From positions 106,751 through 170,750 of the forward strand of contig NZ_BBIQ01000010.1 of assembly GCF_000730565.1 (NCBI RefSeq): a DNA stretch of 64,000 nucleotides. The letters run 5' to 3'. A model generated the notes under the pieces. The model had not been told where the DNA came from. It ran no database searches and was given only the letters and a program-made list of their open reading frames with translations. Made by a program: the position numbers and the translations under genes. Of this stretch, positions 51,094 through 60,000 are shown piece by piece. Positions within the stretch are counted from its first letter, which is position 1; every line of letters begins with the position of its first letter. The DNA is from Pseudomonas fulva NBRC 16637 = DSM 17717. GTDB taxonomy: Bacteria > Pseudomonadota > Gammaproteobacteria > Pseudomonadales > Pseudomonadaceae.

Positions 51094-51948
51094 TTAGTCG
51101 GCTTCTTTTTGTATGGCAGCCTTGAGCAGTGCGTGCAAGTGCACTGCCACAGGGTGCGCGGTGTCCGTCAACAGGTAGATGCCGTGCGGGGGAAGCGCCG
51201 GCAGATCCTGGTCTTGCAAAAAGACGAGCGCGTCGTCGGCTTCGAGCGCCTCGATGATGCCAACTGCCAGGCCACTTTTGACGCAGGCCAGTACCGCATG
51301 CCAGTTGGCACTTTCCAGCAGGATACGGTACGCGATGCCTTTGGCTTTCAATGCCTGGAGCGCTGCCTCCCGGTATGGACAGTCCTTTAATTGCAATGCC
51401 AGGGGTAGCGGGCGGCTGTCATCGCGGATGAAGCCCTTCGCGGCAGCCCAACGGAGCTCTGTGGAGCGCAGCCAGTCACCCTGCTGGATCTGCTCGCTGC
51501 TGACCGCCACGGCCAGGTCCAGCTGCTGCCTGGCAAACAAGTCCAGCAACTGCGCGCTGGAGCACGCCACAGCTTCCAGCTCCATCTTCGGATTACTGGC
51601 AACGAACACCGGCAGACACTCACTCATGAGCGTGGCGGCATAGCCGTCCGGTACTCCTAGACGGACTTTGCCGGTCAGCTGCCGGGGAGACAGCGTCGCC
51701 AGCAGCTTGTCGTGGGCGATCAGAAAGCGTGTCGCCTCGCCCAGCAGATGCCGGCCTGCGGGCGTGAGCGCCACTGCCTGGTTGCTACGCGCAAACAGCT
51801 GTTGGCCAACCTGCTCTTCGAGCTTTTGTATCTGCGTGGTCACCGCTGAAGGGCTGCGATGGACATAGTCTGCCGCTGCGTTGAAACGACCGAGTCGAGC
51901 CACGGCCTGGAAAGTTCTCAACACATTGATATCTAGACCTTTGCCCAT
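51094..51948 (-). CDS. LysR-family regulator of the adjacent cassette
   Basis: A 284-residue LysR-type protein. N-terminal winged helix residues 5-65 read LDINVLRTFQAVARLGRFNAAADYVHRSPSAVTTQIQKLEEQVGQQLF (split), followed by a periplasmic-binding-like effector domain (VRLGVPDGYAATLMSECLPVF; VACVKSGLAVGIIEALE). It is transcribed divergently from a three-gene set of methyltransferase, oxygenase and exporter. The 124-base gap holds a CTGATT-N11-AATCAG dyad, the classical LysR T-N11-A type box, nine bases before its own start. It is therefore the likely activator of the cassette and its own repressor. The effector is unknown and is presumably a substrate or product of the cassette. Confidence 0.88.
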   Translation of the reverse strand: MGKGLDINVLRTFQAVARLGRFNAAADYVHRSPSAVTTQIQKLEEQVGQQLFARSNQAVALTPAGRHLLGEATRFLIAHDKLLATLSPRQLTGKVRLGVPDGYAATLMSECLPVFVASNPKMELEAVACSSAQLLDLFARQQLDLAVAVSSEQIQQGDWLRSTELRWAAAKGFIRDDSRPLPLALQLKDCPYREAALQALKAKGIAYRILLESANWHAVLACVKSGLAVGIIEALEADDALVFLQDQDLPALPPHGIYLLTDTAHPVAVHLHALLKAAIQKEAD

Positions 51949-51956
51949 GAAACCAC

Positions 51957-51979
51957 CTGATTTGGCTGGATCGAATCAG
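51957..51979. promoter_or_regulatory. LysR-type operator (T-N11-A dyad)
   Basis: CTGATT at 51957-51962 and its exact inverse AATCAG at 51974-51979 are separated by 11 bases. The dyad lies between the divergent LysR gene and the methyltransferase gene, close to the LysR start as expected for an autoregulatory site. A second short dyad, GATTTAATC, is at about 51986-51994. Confidence 0.72.
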
Positions 51980-52072
51980 CACTTCGATTTAATCAACTGT
52001 ACAGGCTTTATAGCCCCTCTTAACGTGAGGTCAAAGCGTGCGCCACTGCCGAAATGCAAAGGAATGATACGG

Positions 52073-53053
52073 ATGAGCCTGAACGACTTTGTTGTAGACG
52101 CTCTTGTGCATACCCCTTCCTATCAACGGGCACGGTTATGGTCCGTCGAAAACCACGAGAAATACTCAACCCTCGCGCCGCCTGAACAGGGCACTCAAGA
52201 CACCTACCGCTTCAACCAAGAGATATTTTTGCTCATGCGCGCCCTCAACGAGCAGGGCTTGAATGAACCTGGCTTGTGCGCCGATGCGCAAGGCAGGGGA
52301 CCACTGCGCAGCGTTATTGGTGATGTAGCACAACGACTGGCTGCTCTAGGCCGCGACCGCAGTGCTCACTACGTTGAACTAGGGCCGGAACCGGTCAAGA
52401 GTGCTTGTTTGCTCAAGCATATGGCTGACACCTGTACGGCCGTTCGCTACACCGCCATCGACATCAATCAGACTTCCGAACCGGCCATGAGGGATGCCCT
52501 GGGTCCGATCCTGAGCGCCCAGGGCAGCTTCAACTATATCGCTGCCGACTATCGCACCGTGACCCGCGAAGCGTTGCATCCTGATGAGGACATCACACTG
52601 ATTACCTTGCTGGGCTTCCAGGAAGGCAATGAATGGCCGGTCAGTACGGGCAGACTGATTCGTACATTGGCCGGCAAAGGGACCTACGTTCTTTCTGAAA
52701 TGCAGGTATACGAGCCTGGCCTGGAGCAAACCATTCTCGGTTTCTACGCCAATGCCAATATGGTTCAGTTCTCCCGTTTGGTTGCCCTGCAACAAGGTTT
52801 CTGCCCCATGGCTGAGCATGAAGCCTTGCTGGTGCCCCTGCGCATACTCGACGAAACCGTTTATGTGGCAGTCACCTTGCAGCCTGTCCTACACGGGCAA
52901 ACAGAGGGGTTCCTGTTGACCAACATCTGTCTGAAATTCACCCCGGAGCAGTTTCGCCGCACCCGGGCTCGGCATTGCAACTGCAGGGTGGTCGATGAAT
53001 TTGCCAGCGGTGATGGTTCGGTGCGCTATCAGATCGCTGAATACCTCCAATAG
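52073..53053 (+). CDS. EgtD-like SAM-dependent methyltransferase (Methyltransf_33 type)
   Basis: A 326-residue soluble protein. Residues 100-108 (YVELGPEPV) take the place of motif I, YTAIDIN (127-132) ends the second strand, YIAADY (155-160) matches the EgtD acidic segment, and ITLLGFQEGNEWP (177-189) parallels the FLG-x-TIGN block of histidine N-alpha-methyltransferases. Motif I lacks the usual second glycine, so the family call is probable and not certain. ATG 52073 has AAGGA nine bases upstream; the ATG at 52064 abuts that site. The next gene encodes a 2OG oxygenase 24 bases away. The acceptor is probably an amino acid or similar amine, but this is inference. Confidence 0.68.
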   Translation: MSLNDFVVDALVHTPSYQRARLWSVENHEKYSTLAPPEQGTQDTYRFNQEIFLLMRALNEQGLNEPGLCADAQGRGPLRSVIGDVAQRLAALGRDRSAHYVELGPEPVKSACLLKHMADTCTAVRYTAIDINQTSEPAMRDALGPILSAQGSFNYIAADYRTVTREALHPDEDITLITLLGFQEGNEWPVSTGRLIRTLAGKGTYVLSEMQVYEPGLEQTILGFYANANMVQFSRLVALQQGFCPMAEHEALLVPLRILDETVYVAVTLQPVLHGQTEGFLLTNICLKFTPEQFRRTRARHCNCRVVDEFASGDGSVRYQIAEYLQ

Positions 53054-53077
53054 CGTGATCAAACGGAGATAGACGTC

Positions 53078-54037
53078 ATGAGCCATTCGAATACCTTGCC
53101 CTTGTTCGAACGCGGCCTGGGCCGAATCAAGCTGGCGCTCAAGTCGACCTTCAAGGGCGCGCCTCGGCCATCAACGGCCTGTTCTGACGGTCACGCTTGC
53201 TGGCGGGACGATCTGCTGCAGCCAGTGGGGCCTGCTATTGCAGACATCCGTACGCTGGGCGAACTGGGATACAGCCAGAGCCCACATGCGAGCTTGGCCG
53301 TTGATACGATCACAGGGGTTGCGGCGGTTCATCGGCTGTTCACACCTGAGTGCGTCACCATTTTGCAAGACATCTGCGCACGCCTTGAGCACGTGGCAGG
53401 TGACAGTGACTGGATCATTTCCCGGCGCACGCGGGGGGTGACGGCACGCTCGCCGTTTATCAACGACATGATGAGCAGCCGTGCATTTCTGTTGGCTGTC
53501 TCGCGCATCGCGGGCGTGCCACTGGTGCCTTATCCGATGCTCAATGCCCGCTCGCAGGTCAACTATTACTACCCGAAACCGCCCGAGCAACAGCAGCAAA
53601 GGGGCATGTGGCACACCGACGGCACGAACTATGTGTTGAACATCGTGTTAACGGGACCGGCCAGTTATACCGGCGGCGAATTCCTGTATCACAATGGCAC
53701 AGTCGATACGTTCGACGCCTTGGACTACCGGACCTTCGAAACGGCGCATCTGAACGCATCGGGCGATGCGCTGTTCATCTTCGGCAGTCGGTTGTTCCAC
53801 GGTGTGCGACCGGTACTCAGTGGGCGACGAATGTCGCTCGTGTTGTCCTTTCATTGCCCTTACTTCAACGACGATTCCAACCGCTTCTGGCACTTGGCGT
53901 CGGATGACGGCATCCCTCGAACACTCCCCAATTGGTTAGCCTTGCGATGGGCGCTCCATCGATCGGCAGCCCGTCACTACGCCAGGCTGGGTATCGAACC
54001 CATCACCTTCGAAGAATTACGTCAGACAGGGGCGTGA
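53078..54037 (+). CDS. 2-oxoglutarate/Fe(II)-dependent oxygenase
   Basis: A 319-residue protein of the prolyl 4-hydroxylase-like 2OG-Fe(II) superfamily. The iron triad is visible as His179 and Asp181 in GMWHTDGTNY and His241 in RLFHGVRPVLSGRRMSL; Arg250 or Arg251 is suited to bind 2-oxoglutarate. The strand VLNIVLTGPASYTGGEFLYHNGTVDTFD (split) is the usual jelly-roll lead-in. It should hydroxylate or otherwise oxidise a small molecule or peptidyl residue. GGAG lies upstream of the ATG, and the exporter gene begins two bases after its stop. It probably acts before or after the methyltransferase on the same molecule. Confidence 0.85.
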   Translation: MSHSNTLPLFERGLGRIKLALKSTFKGAPRPSTACSDGHACWRDDLLQPVGPAIADIRTLGELGYSQSPHASLAVDTITGVAAVHRLFTPECVTILQDICARLEHVAGDSDWIISRRTRGVTARSPFINDMMSSRAFLLAVSRIAGVPLVPYPMLNARSQVNYYYPKPPEQQQQRGMWHTDGTNYVLNIVLTGPASYTGGEFLYHNGTVDTFDALDYRTFETAHLNASGDALFIFGSRLFHGVRPVLSGRRMSLVLSFHCPYFNDDSNRFWHLASDDGIPRTLPNWLALRWALHRSAARHYARLGIEPITFEELRQTGA

Positions 54038-54039
54038 CC

Positions 54040-54963
54040 ATGCCTTCGAGTGCGCTCTACATGCTGGTCTTGCAAGTTGTCTTTGTCCTGTCCTGGAGTT
54101 CCGGTTTCATTGGCGCACGGCTCGGCACGCAGGATGCAGGCGCGGTGAACTTGCTGCTCTGGCGCTTCCTGTTGGTCAGTTGCTGTCTGTTGCCGTTTGT
54201 ATGGCATCGATTACGCAACCTGTCCTGGGCGCAAGTTCGCTACAACGCGGTCATCGGATTCCTGGCCCAGTTCGCGTACTTGATAAGTGTCTACATTGCC
54301 ATACGCGGTGGCTTGCCGGCGGGGATAGCCGCAATCATTTGCGCGCTGCAGCCCCTGATCACGGCGGCGATGGGCAGCGCGGATCAGCAGGAGCGAAGCG
54401 GCAGGCAGGAGTGGCTTGGGCTGGTACTTGGGTTTGCCGGTGTCAGTGTGGTGATTCTTGGTGAGTACCGCCTGTCTTCCACCCGGCTCGAACCCTGGCT
54501 GTATGCGCTGCCGCTGATTGCCGCGATCACGTTATCGATTGCCACCGTCTACCAACGGCGACAGTCGGTCATGGGCACGGATCACAGTAAAGAAGGCTTG
54601 TTGATGCCGCTCTTCCTGCAATCGAGCGCGACGCTGGTACTGCTCAGCGTCACGGGAGTGCCGTTGCGCCTGATTGAGCTGCCCGGCAGCGCTCAGGTCT
54701 GGGTGGCGGTGGCGTGGTTGACGTTGTTTTCGACCTTCATCGCCTACCTGAGCCTGTGGATACTTTTGACCAAACTGTCTGCCACACGGGTATCCGCGTT
54801 GGTTTACCTGGAACCCCCTGTAACGCTCATTTGGGCGGCGTTGATGTTCGGCGATGCCATTCACTGGACGACCTATCTGGGTATCGCGATAGTCGCCACA
54901 GGCATTGCCATCACCCGCACCGCTCGACGTGTGCGGTCGTCAGGGGAGTGCCCGCAACGATGA
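54040..54963 (+). CDS. EamA/DMT-superfamily exporter of the cassette
   Basis: A 307-residue, ten-helix drug/metabolite transporter. The start MPSSALYMLVLQVVFVLSWSSGFIGAR, first repeat LLLWRFLLVSCCLLPF, and C-terminal VSALVYLEPPVTLIWAALMFGD are typical of RhaT/EamA exporters. The two-base spacing after the oxygenase stop indicates translational coupling. It is therefore the likely exit route for the cassette product, although uptake cannot be ruled out. A longer in-frame opening upstream overlaps the oxygenase gene and lacks family similarity. The gene ends 18 bases from a convergent acyl-CoA dehydrogenase gene. Confidence 0.87.
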   Translation: MPSSALYMLVLQVVFVLSWSSGFIGARLGTQDAGAVNLLLWRFLLVSCCLLPFVWHRLRNLSWAQVRYNAVIGFLAQFAYLISVYIAIRGGLPAGIAAIICALQPLITAAMGSADQQERSGRQEWLGLVLGFAGVSVVILGEYRLSSTRLEPWLYALPLIAAITLSIATVYQRRQSVMGTDHSKEGLLMPLFLQSSATLVLLSVTGVPLRLIELPGSAQVWVAVAWLTLFSTFIAYLSLWILLTKLSATRVSALVYLEPPVTLIWAALMFGDAIHWTTYLGIAIVATGIAITRTARRVRSSGECPQR

Positions 54964-54981
54964 GCGAGTTTGGGCCACCTT

Positions 54982-56784
54982 CTAGAACCACCCTGGTTGC
55001 ATGTTCAAGCTGGTGTCATCGCGCGCCTCGAGCAAAGCCAGGTCTGCATGGCAGCCCGGTATTTCGCAGGTAAGGAAATACCGGGCTGCCTGCAGCTTGC
55101 CAAGGTAGAAGTCGCGGTCAGTGGCGCCGCACTCAAGCAGACCGAGTTCGGCATGAATCGCCTGTTGCAGCCAGCGCCAGCCAATCACGCAATGGCCGAA
55201 GACCTTGAGGTACAGGGTCGAGTTGGCCAGGGCGCCGGCAACCTTGCCTTGGGCCAGGTCGCCGAGCAGGGCCAGGGTGACACCTTGCAAGCGGTTGACC
55301 AGCTGCTCCAGGGGATGGCGCAGCGGGTCGAGGTTGGGATGATGGCTGGCCCGCTCGCCAGTGACAGCGATCAGGCGCATCAAGTGTTTGAGCCCGGCCC
55401 CCCCGTTCTGGGCCAACTTGCGGCCCAGCAGATCGAGCGATTGGATGCCCTCGGTCCCTTCGTGGATGGGGTTCAGGCGGTTGTCACGGTAATACTGCTC
55501 GACCGGGTACTCCCGGGTATAGCCGTGCCCACCGAGAATCTGGATGGCCAGTTCGTTCGCTTTCAGGCAATACGCCGAGGGCCAGGATTTGACGATGGGC
55601 GTCAACAGGTCGAGCAACGCTTGGGCCTGCTGGCGAGTGTTTTCATCGGGTGCGGTGTGGGTGTCGTCGAACAGCCGCGCCGCATACAAGCCCAGGTCGA
55701 AAGCGCCTTCCACATAGGCCTTTTGTGCAAGCAGCATCCTTTTGACATCGGTGTGCTCGATGATCGGGATGGCCGGGCTTTGCGGGTCCTTGTTGTCGGC
55801 TGATCGGCCCTGTGGGCGCTGACGCGCATAGTCCAGCGAGTACAGGTAACCGGCGTAACCGAGCATCACCGCGCCCATGCCGACGCCGATGCGTGCTTCG
55901 TTCATCATTTGGAACATGCAGGCCAGGCCCTGGTGTGGCTGGCCGATCAGATAGCCCACGCACTGGCCGTTGTCGCCGAAGTTCAGCGCAGTGGACGTGG
56001 TGCCGCGCCAGCCCATCTTGTGAAACAGCCCCGCAAGCGCTACGTCGTTGCGCGAGCCCCGGCTACCGTCGGGTCCGACCAGGTACTTGGGCACGATGAA
56101 CAGCGAGATGCCTTTGACCCCCGGTGGGGCGTCCGGCAGTTTGGCCAGGACCATGTGCACGATGTTTTCCGACAGCTCATGGTCACCGCCGGAAATAAAA
56201 ATCTTGTTGCCCCTGAGCCGGTAGCTGCCGTCACCGGCAGGTTCTGCGCGGGTGCGGATATCGGCCAGCGAAGACCCTGCGTGGGGTTCGGTCAGCGCCA
56301 TGGTGCCGAAGTAGCGGCCCTCGATCATCGGCTGCAGGTACAGGCGCTTTTGTTCTTCGCTTCCGAAGCTCTCGATCAGGTTGGCCGCGCCCATGGTCAG
56401 GAACGGGTAGGCGGTGGTGCCGGCGTTCGCAGCCTGGAAATGCGCAAAGCAGGCTTGTGACACCAGGCTGGGCAACTGCATGCCTCCGACCTCGAAGTCG
56501 CGGTTGGCGTTGAGGAACCCGGCTTCAAGAAAGGCATCGACGGCAGGCTTGACCTCTGGGATCAGCTCAGCGCGGCCGTCTACATAGCGCGGCTCGTTTT
56601 CGTCAGCTTTGCGGTTGTGGGGCGCGAAGTATTTTTCGGCGATGGTGCGCGCAGTGGTCAGCGCAGCGTCGAAGGTTTCACGGCTGTGCTCGGCAAAGCG
56701 AGGGCGCTGTATGAGGCTTTCGGCGTCGAGGACTTCATAGAGTTCGAATGCCAGGTTTCGGGTGCTAAGCAAGGTCTCGGGCAT
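54982..56784 (-). CDS. Acyl-CoA dehydrogenase (600-residue, DmdC-like)
   Basis: A 600-residue flavoprotein. MALTEPHAGSSLADIRTRAEP is the FAD/substrate motif, IFISGGDHELSENIVHMVLAKLPDAPPGVKGISLFIVPKYL (split) the middle domain, and the C-terminal helical domain carries the catalytic Glu in NPIHEGTEGIQSLDLLGRK. The length and extra C-terminal region match the long acyl-CoA dehydrogenases that include 3-methylmercaptopropionyl-CoA dehydrogenase (DmdC). The true acyl substrate is unknown. ATG 56784 with AGGA upstream is chosen over one seven codons earlier. Confidence 0.9.
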   Translation of the reverse strand: MPETLLSTRNLAFELYEVLDAESLIQRPRFAEHSRETFDAALTTARTIAEKYFAPHNRKADENEPRYVDGRAELIPEVKPAVDAFLEAGFLNANRDFEVGGMQLPSLVSQACFAHFQAANAGTTAYPFLTMGAANLIESFGSEEQKRLYLQPMIEGRYFGTMALTEPHAGSSLADIRTRAEPAGDGSYRLRGNKIFISGGDHELSENIVHMVLAKLPDAPPGVKGISLFIVPKYLVGPDGSRGSRNDVALAGLFHKMGWRGTTSTALNFGDNGQCVGYLIGQPHQGLACMFQMMNEARIGVGMGAVMLGYAGYLYSLDYARQRPQGRSADNKDPQSPAIPIIEHTDVKRMLLAQKAYVEGAFDLGLYAARLFDDTHTAPDENTRQQAQALLDLLTPIVKSWPSAYCLKANELAIQILGGHGYTREYPVEQYYRDNRLNPIHEGTEGIQSLDLLGRKLAQNGGAGLKHLMRLIAVTGERASHHPNLDPLRHPLEQLVNRLQGVTLALLGDLAQGKVAGALANSTLYLKVFGHCVIGWRWLQQAIHAELGLLECGATDRDFYLGKLQAARYFLTCEIPGCHADLALLEARDDTSLNMQPGWF

Positions 56785-56882
56785 GACGGCGGTCCTGGGG
56801 CACAATGCTGCGAGTGTAGAAGCGGGTTGGATGGCGAGGACAGGTTAATAGGTCTGGGTGATATGGCGTGAGAAAAGTAAAG

Positions 56883-56917
56883 CCCGTGGTGCCGCAAGCC
56901 ACTTGCGATACCACGGG
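56883..56917. other. Composite long hairpin between putA and the acyl-CoA dehydrogenase gene
   Basis: The outer stem CCCGTGGT / ACCACGGG encloses a 2x2 mismatch and an inner stem CGCAAG / CTTGCG with a 3-base loop: 14 paired bases in 35. On the minus strand it is followed by CTTTACTTTT, so it may be a second terminator for putA. Confidence 0.6.
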
Positions 56918-56985
56918 TCACACCACCGCTATTGGACGGGCGCCGCTGCTTAGCCAGGTTGTCACTGCGGCAAGATGGCGACCAT

Positions 56986-57015
56986 AAAAAAGGGAGAGCC
57001 CGAGCTCTCCCTTTT
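56986..57015 (-). terminator. Rho-independent terminator of putA
   Basis: On the minus strand AAAAGGGAGAGC / GCTCTCCCTTTT with a 4-base loop is followed by a T-run, 15 bases past the putA stop. Confidence 0.92.
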
Positions 57016-57030
57016 CTTCGACCTTCAGCG

Positions 57031-60000
57031 TTAGCCGATGGTCATCAAGCTGGCGTTACCCCCAGCCGCCGCAGTGTTCACACTCACCGCACGCTCGATG
57101 ACCAAGCGCTCCAGTGCAATCTGATGATCGCCGCTGGACAAGCCGTGTACCCCGACGATGGCACCGGCACGCTTGGCCACCTGCTGGCAGACGCTGCGCA
57201 GCTGGTCCGAATCGCCGTGATGGATCACGGCATCGAACGCCACTTCGTCCTTGTTCCAGTCGGGTACCAGCTTCACCTTGGCCTGCAAGTCACGGGGCAG
57301 TCGGGCGCGCAGGGCCTTGCCCGGTTCGCCGTCGGCCCACACCGCCGAGCTGCCTACCGCGAGCACCGCAGCGAACTGCGCCAGCAGGTCGGCTTCGTTG
57401 TCAGCCAGGCACAGCACGTGTTCGCGCGGCAGGATGGTGTAGGTGTTGCGCTCGCCGGTCGGGCCTGGCAGCAGACGGGCGATACCGCTCTGCGACTGGC
57501 TGGCGAACTGGCTGCACAGCACGGCAAGGTCGGACAGCTGATTGCTCTCGGCCCACGCCTTCAGCGCGTGGAGCGGCTTGACCAACTGCTCGTGCAGTGC
57601 GCGGTCTGGCTTGGCTTCGCCGTCCTGGTGCTGGAAGTGGCTGCCGATGGCGTCCGCCGGGTGGGTCGACAGCAGGCGGTACAGGTACAGCGGACCGCCG
57701 GCTTTCGGGCCAGTGCCCGACAGGCCTTCGCCACCGAACGGCTGTACACCTACGACGGCGCCGACGATGTTGCGGTTGACGTACATGTTGCCGGCATGGG
57801 CCGACTCGACCACCTTGGCGATGGTTTCGTCGATACGCGTGTGCACACCCAGGGTCAGGCCGTACCCCGAATTGTTGATCTGCTCGATCAACTGGTCCAG
57901 GTTGCGGCGGTTGTAGCGCACCACGTGCAGGACGGGGCCGAAGATCTCGCGCTTGAGCTCGTCGAGGCTGTCCAGTTCGATCAGGGTTGGCATCACGAAG
58001 GTGCCACGCTTGATCTCGGCACTGTCGGCAATCGCCACCTGATAGACCGAGCGGCCTTTCTCGCGCATGCCCTGGATGTGCTTCTCGATGCCAGCCTTGG
58101 CTTCAGCGTCGATCACCGGGCCGATGTCCACGGCCAGCCGGTCCGGGCAACCGAGCCGGCTTTCGGCCATGGCGCCCTTGAGCATCTCGATCACGCGGTC
58201 GGCGGAGTCTTCCTGCAGGCACAGTACGCGCAGGGCGGAGCAACGCTGGCCGGCACTGTCGAAGGCCGAGGACACGACATCGATCACCACCTGCTCGGTC
58301 AGGGCCGAGGAGTCGACGATCATCGCGTTCTGGCCGCCGGTTTCGGCGATCAGTGGCACTGGGCGACCCTGGTTATCCAGGCGACCCGCCACGTTGCGTT
58401 GCAACAGGCGCGCCACTTCGGTGGAACCTGTGAACATCACGCCTTTGACGCGCTCGTCACCCACCAGCCCAGCACCGACGGTTTCGCCGCGGCCCGGCAG
58501 CAGTTGCAGGACACCTTCCGGAATGCCGGCTTCGAGCAGCAGGCGCACCGCCTGGGCGGCGATCAGCGGGGTTTGCTCGGCAGGCTTGGCCAGTACCGGG
58601 TTGCCGGCGGCCAAGGCTGCGGCTACCTGGCCGGTGAAGATCGCCAGCGGGAAGTTCCAAGGGCTGATGCACACCACAGGGCCCAATGGGCGGTGGGCAT
58701 CGTTGCTCAGGTCGTTGCGCGCCTGGACGGCGTAGTAGCGCAGGAAGTCGACGGCTTCGCGCACTTCGGCGATGGCGTTGGCGAAGGTCTTGCCGGCTTC
58801 GCGGATCAACAGACCCATCAGGGGCTGGATCTCGGCTTCCATCAGGTCGGCCGTGCGTTCCAGGATGGCGGCGCGCTCGGCTGGCGGGGTGGCCTGCCAG
58901 ATGGGCGCTGCGTTGAGTGCGCACTGGATGGCATTGTCGACGTCTGCAACGGTCGCTTCCTGAACGTGGCCGACCACATCGCGGTGATCGGCAGGGTTCA
59001 GAACCGGCGTTGCCGCACTGTCACTGGCGGTGCAGGCCAGCAGCGGGCCGGCTTTCCAGTCGTTGTTGGCGGTGGCCAGCATGGCGCAGGACAGCGAAGC
59101 CAGGCGGTGCTCGTTGGCCATGTCGATGCCGGCGGAGTTGGCCCGCTCGGTGCCGTACAGGTCACGCGGCAGTGGAATGCGGGGGTGTGGCAAGCCGATG
59201 CGGCCTTCCTGGGTACCCATGCGCTCGATGCTGGTGACCGGGTCGGCGACCAGTTCCTGGATGGAAATGGATTGGTCGGCGATGCGGTTGACGAACGAGG
59301 TGTTCGCGCCGTTTTCCAGCAGGCGACGAACCAGGTAGGCCAGCAGGGTTTCATGGGTGCCGACCGGTGCATATACGCGGCAAGGGCGGTTCAGCTTGCC
59401 ATCGGCGATCTTGCCGACCACCTGTTCGTACAGCGGCTCACCCATGCCGTGCAGGCACTGGAACTCGTACTGACCGGGGTAGTAGTTCTGCCCGGCGATC
59501 TGATAGATGGCCGACAGGGTATGGGCGTTGTGCGTGGCGAACTGCGGGTAGATGGCCTCGGGTACGGCCAGCAGCTTGCGGGCGCAGGCGACGTAGGACA
59601 CGTCGGTGTAGACCTTGCGCGTGTAGACCGGGTAGCCCTCCAGGCCTTCGACTTGGGCACGCTTGATCTCGCTGTCCCAGTAGGCGCCTTTTACCAGGCG
59701 GATCATCAGGCGGTGGCGGCTGCGCTTGGCCAGGTCGATCACGTAGTCGATCACATACGGGCAGCGCTTCTGGTACGCCTGGATGACGAAACCGATACCG
59801 TTCCAGCCGGCCAGTGCGGGCTCGAAGCACAGGCGCTCGAGCAGGTCGAGGGACAGCTCAAGGCGGTCGGCTTCCTCGGCATCGATGTTCAGGCCGATGT
59901 CGTATTGCTTGGCCAGCAGGGTCAGGGACAGCAGGCGCGGGTACAGCTCTTCCATCACCCGCTCGTACTGGGCACGGCTGTAGCGTGGGTGCAGGGCCGA

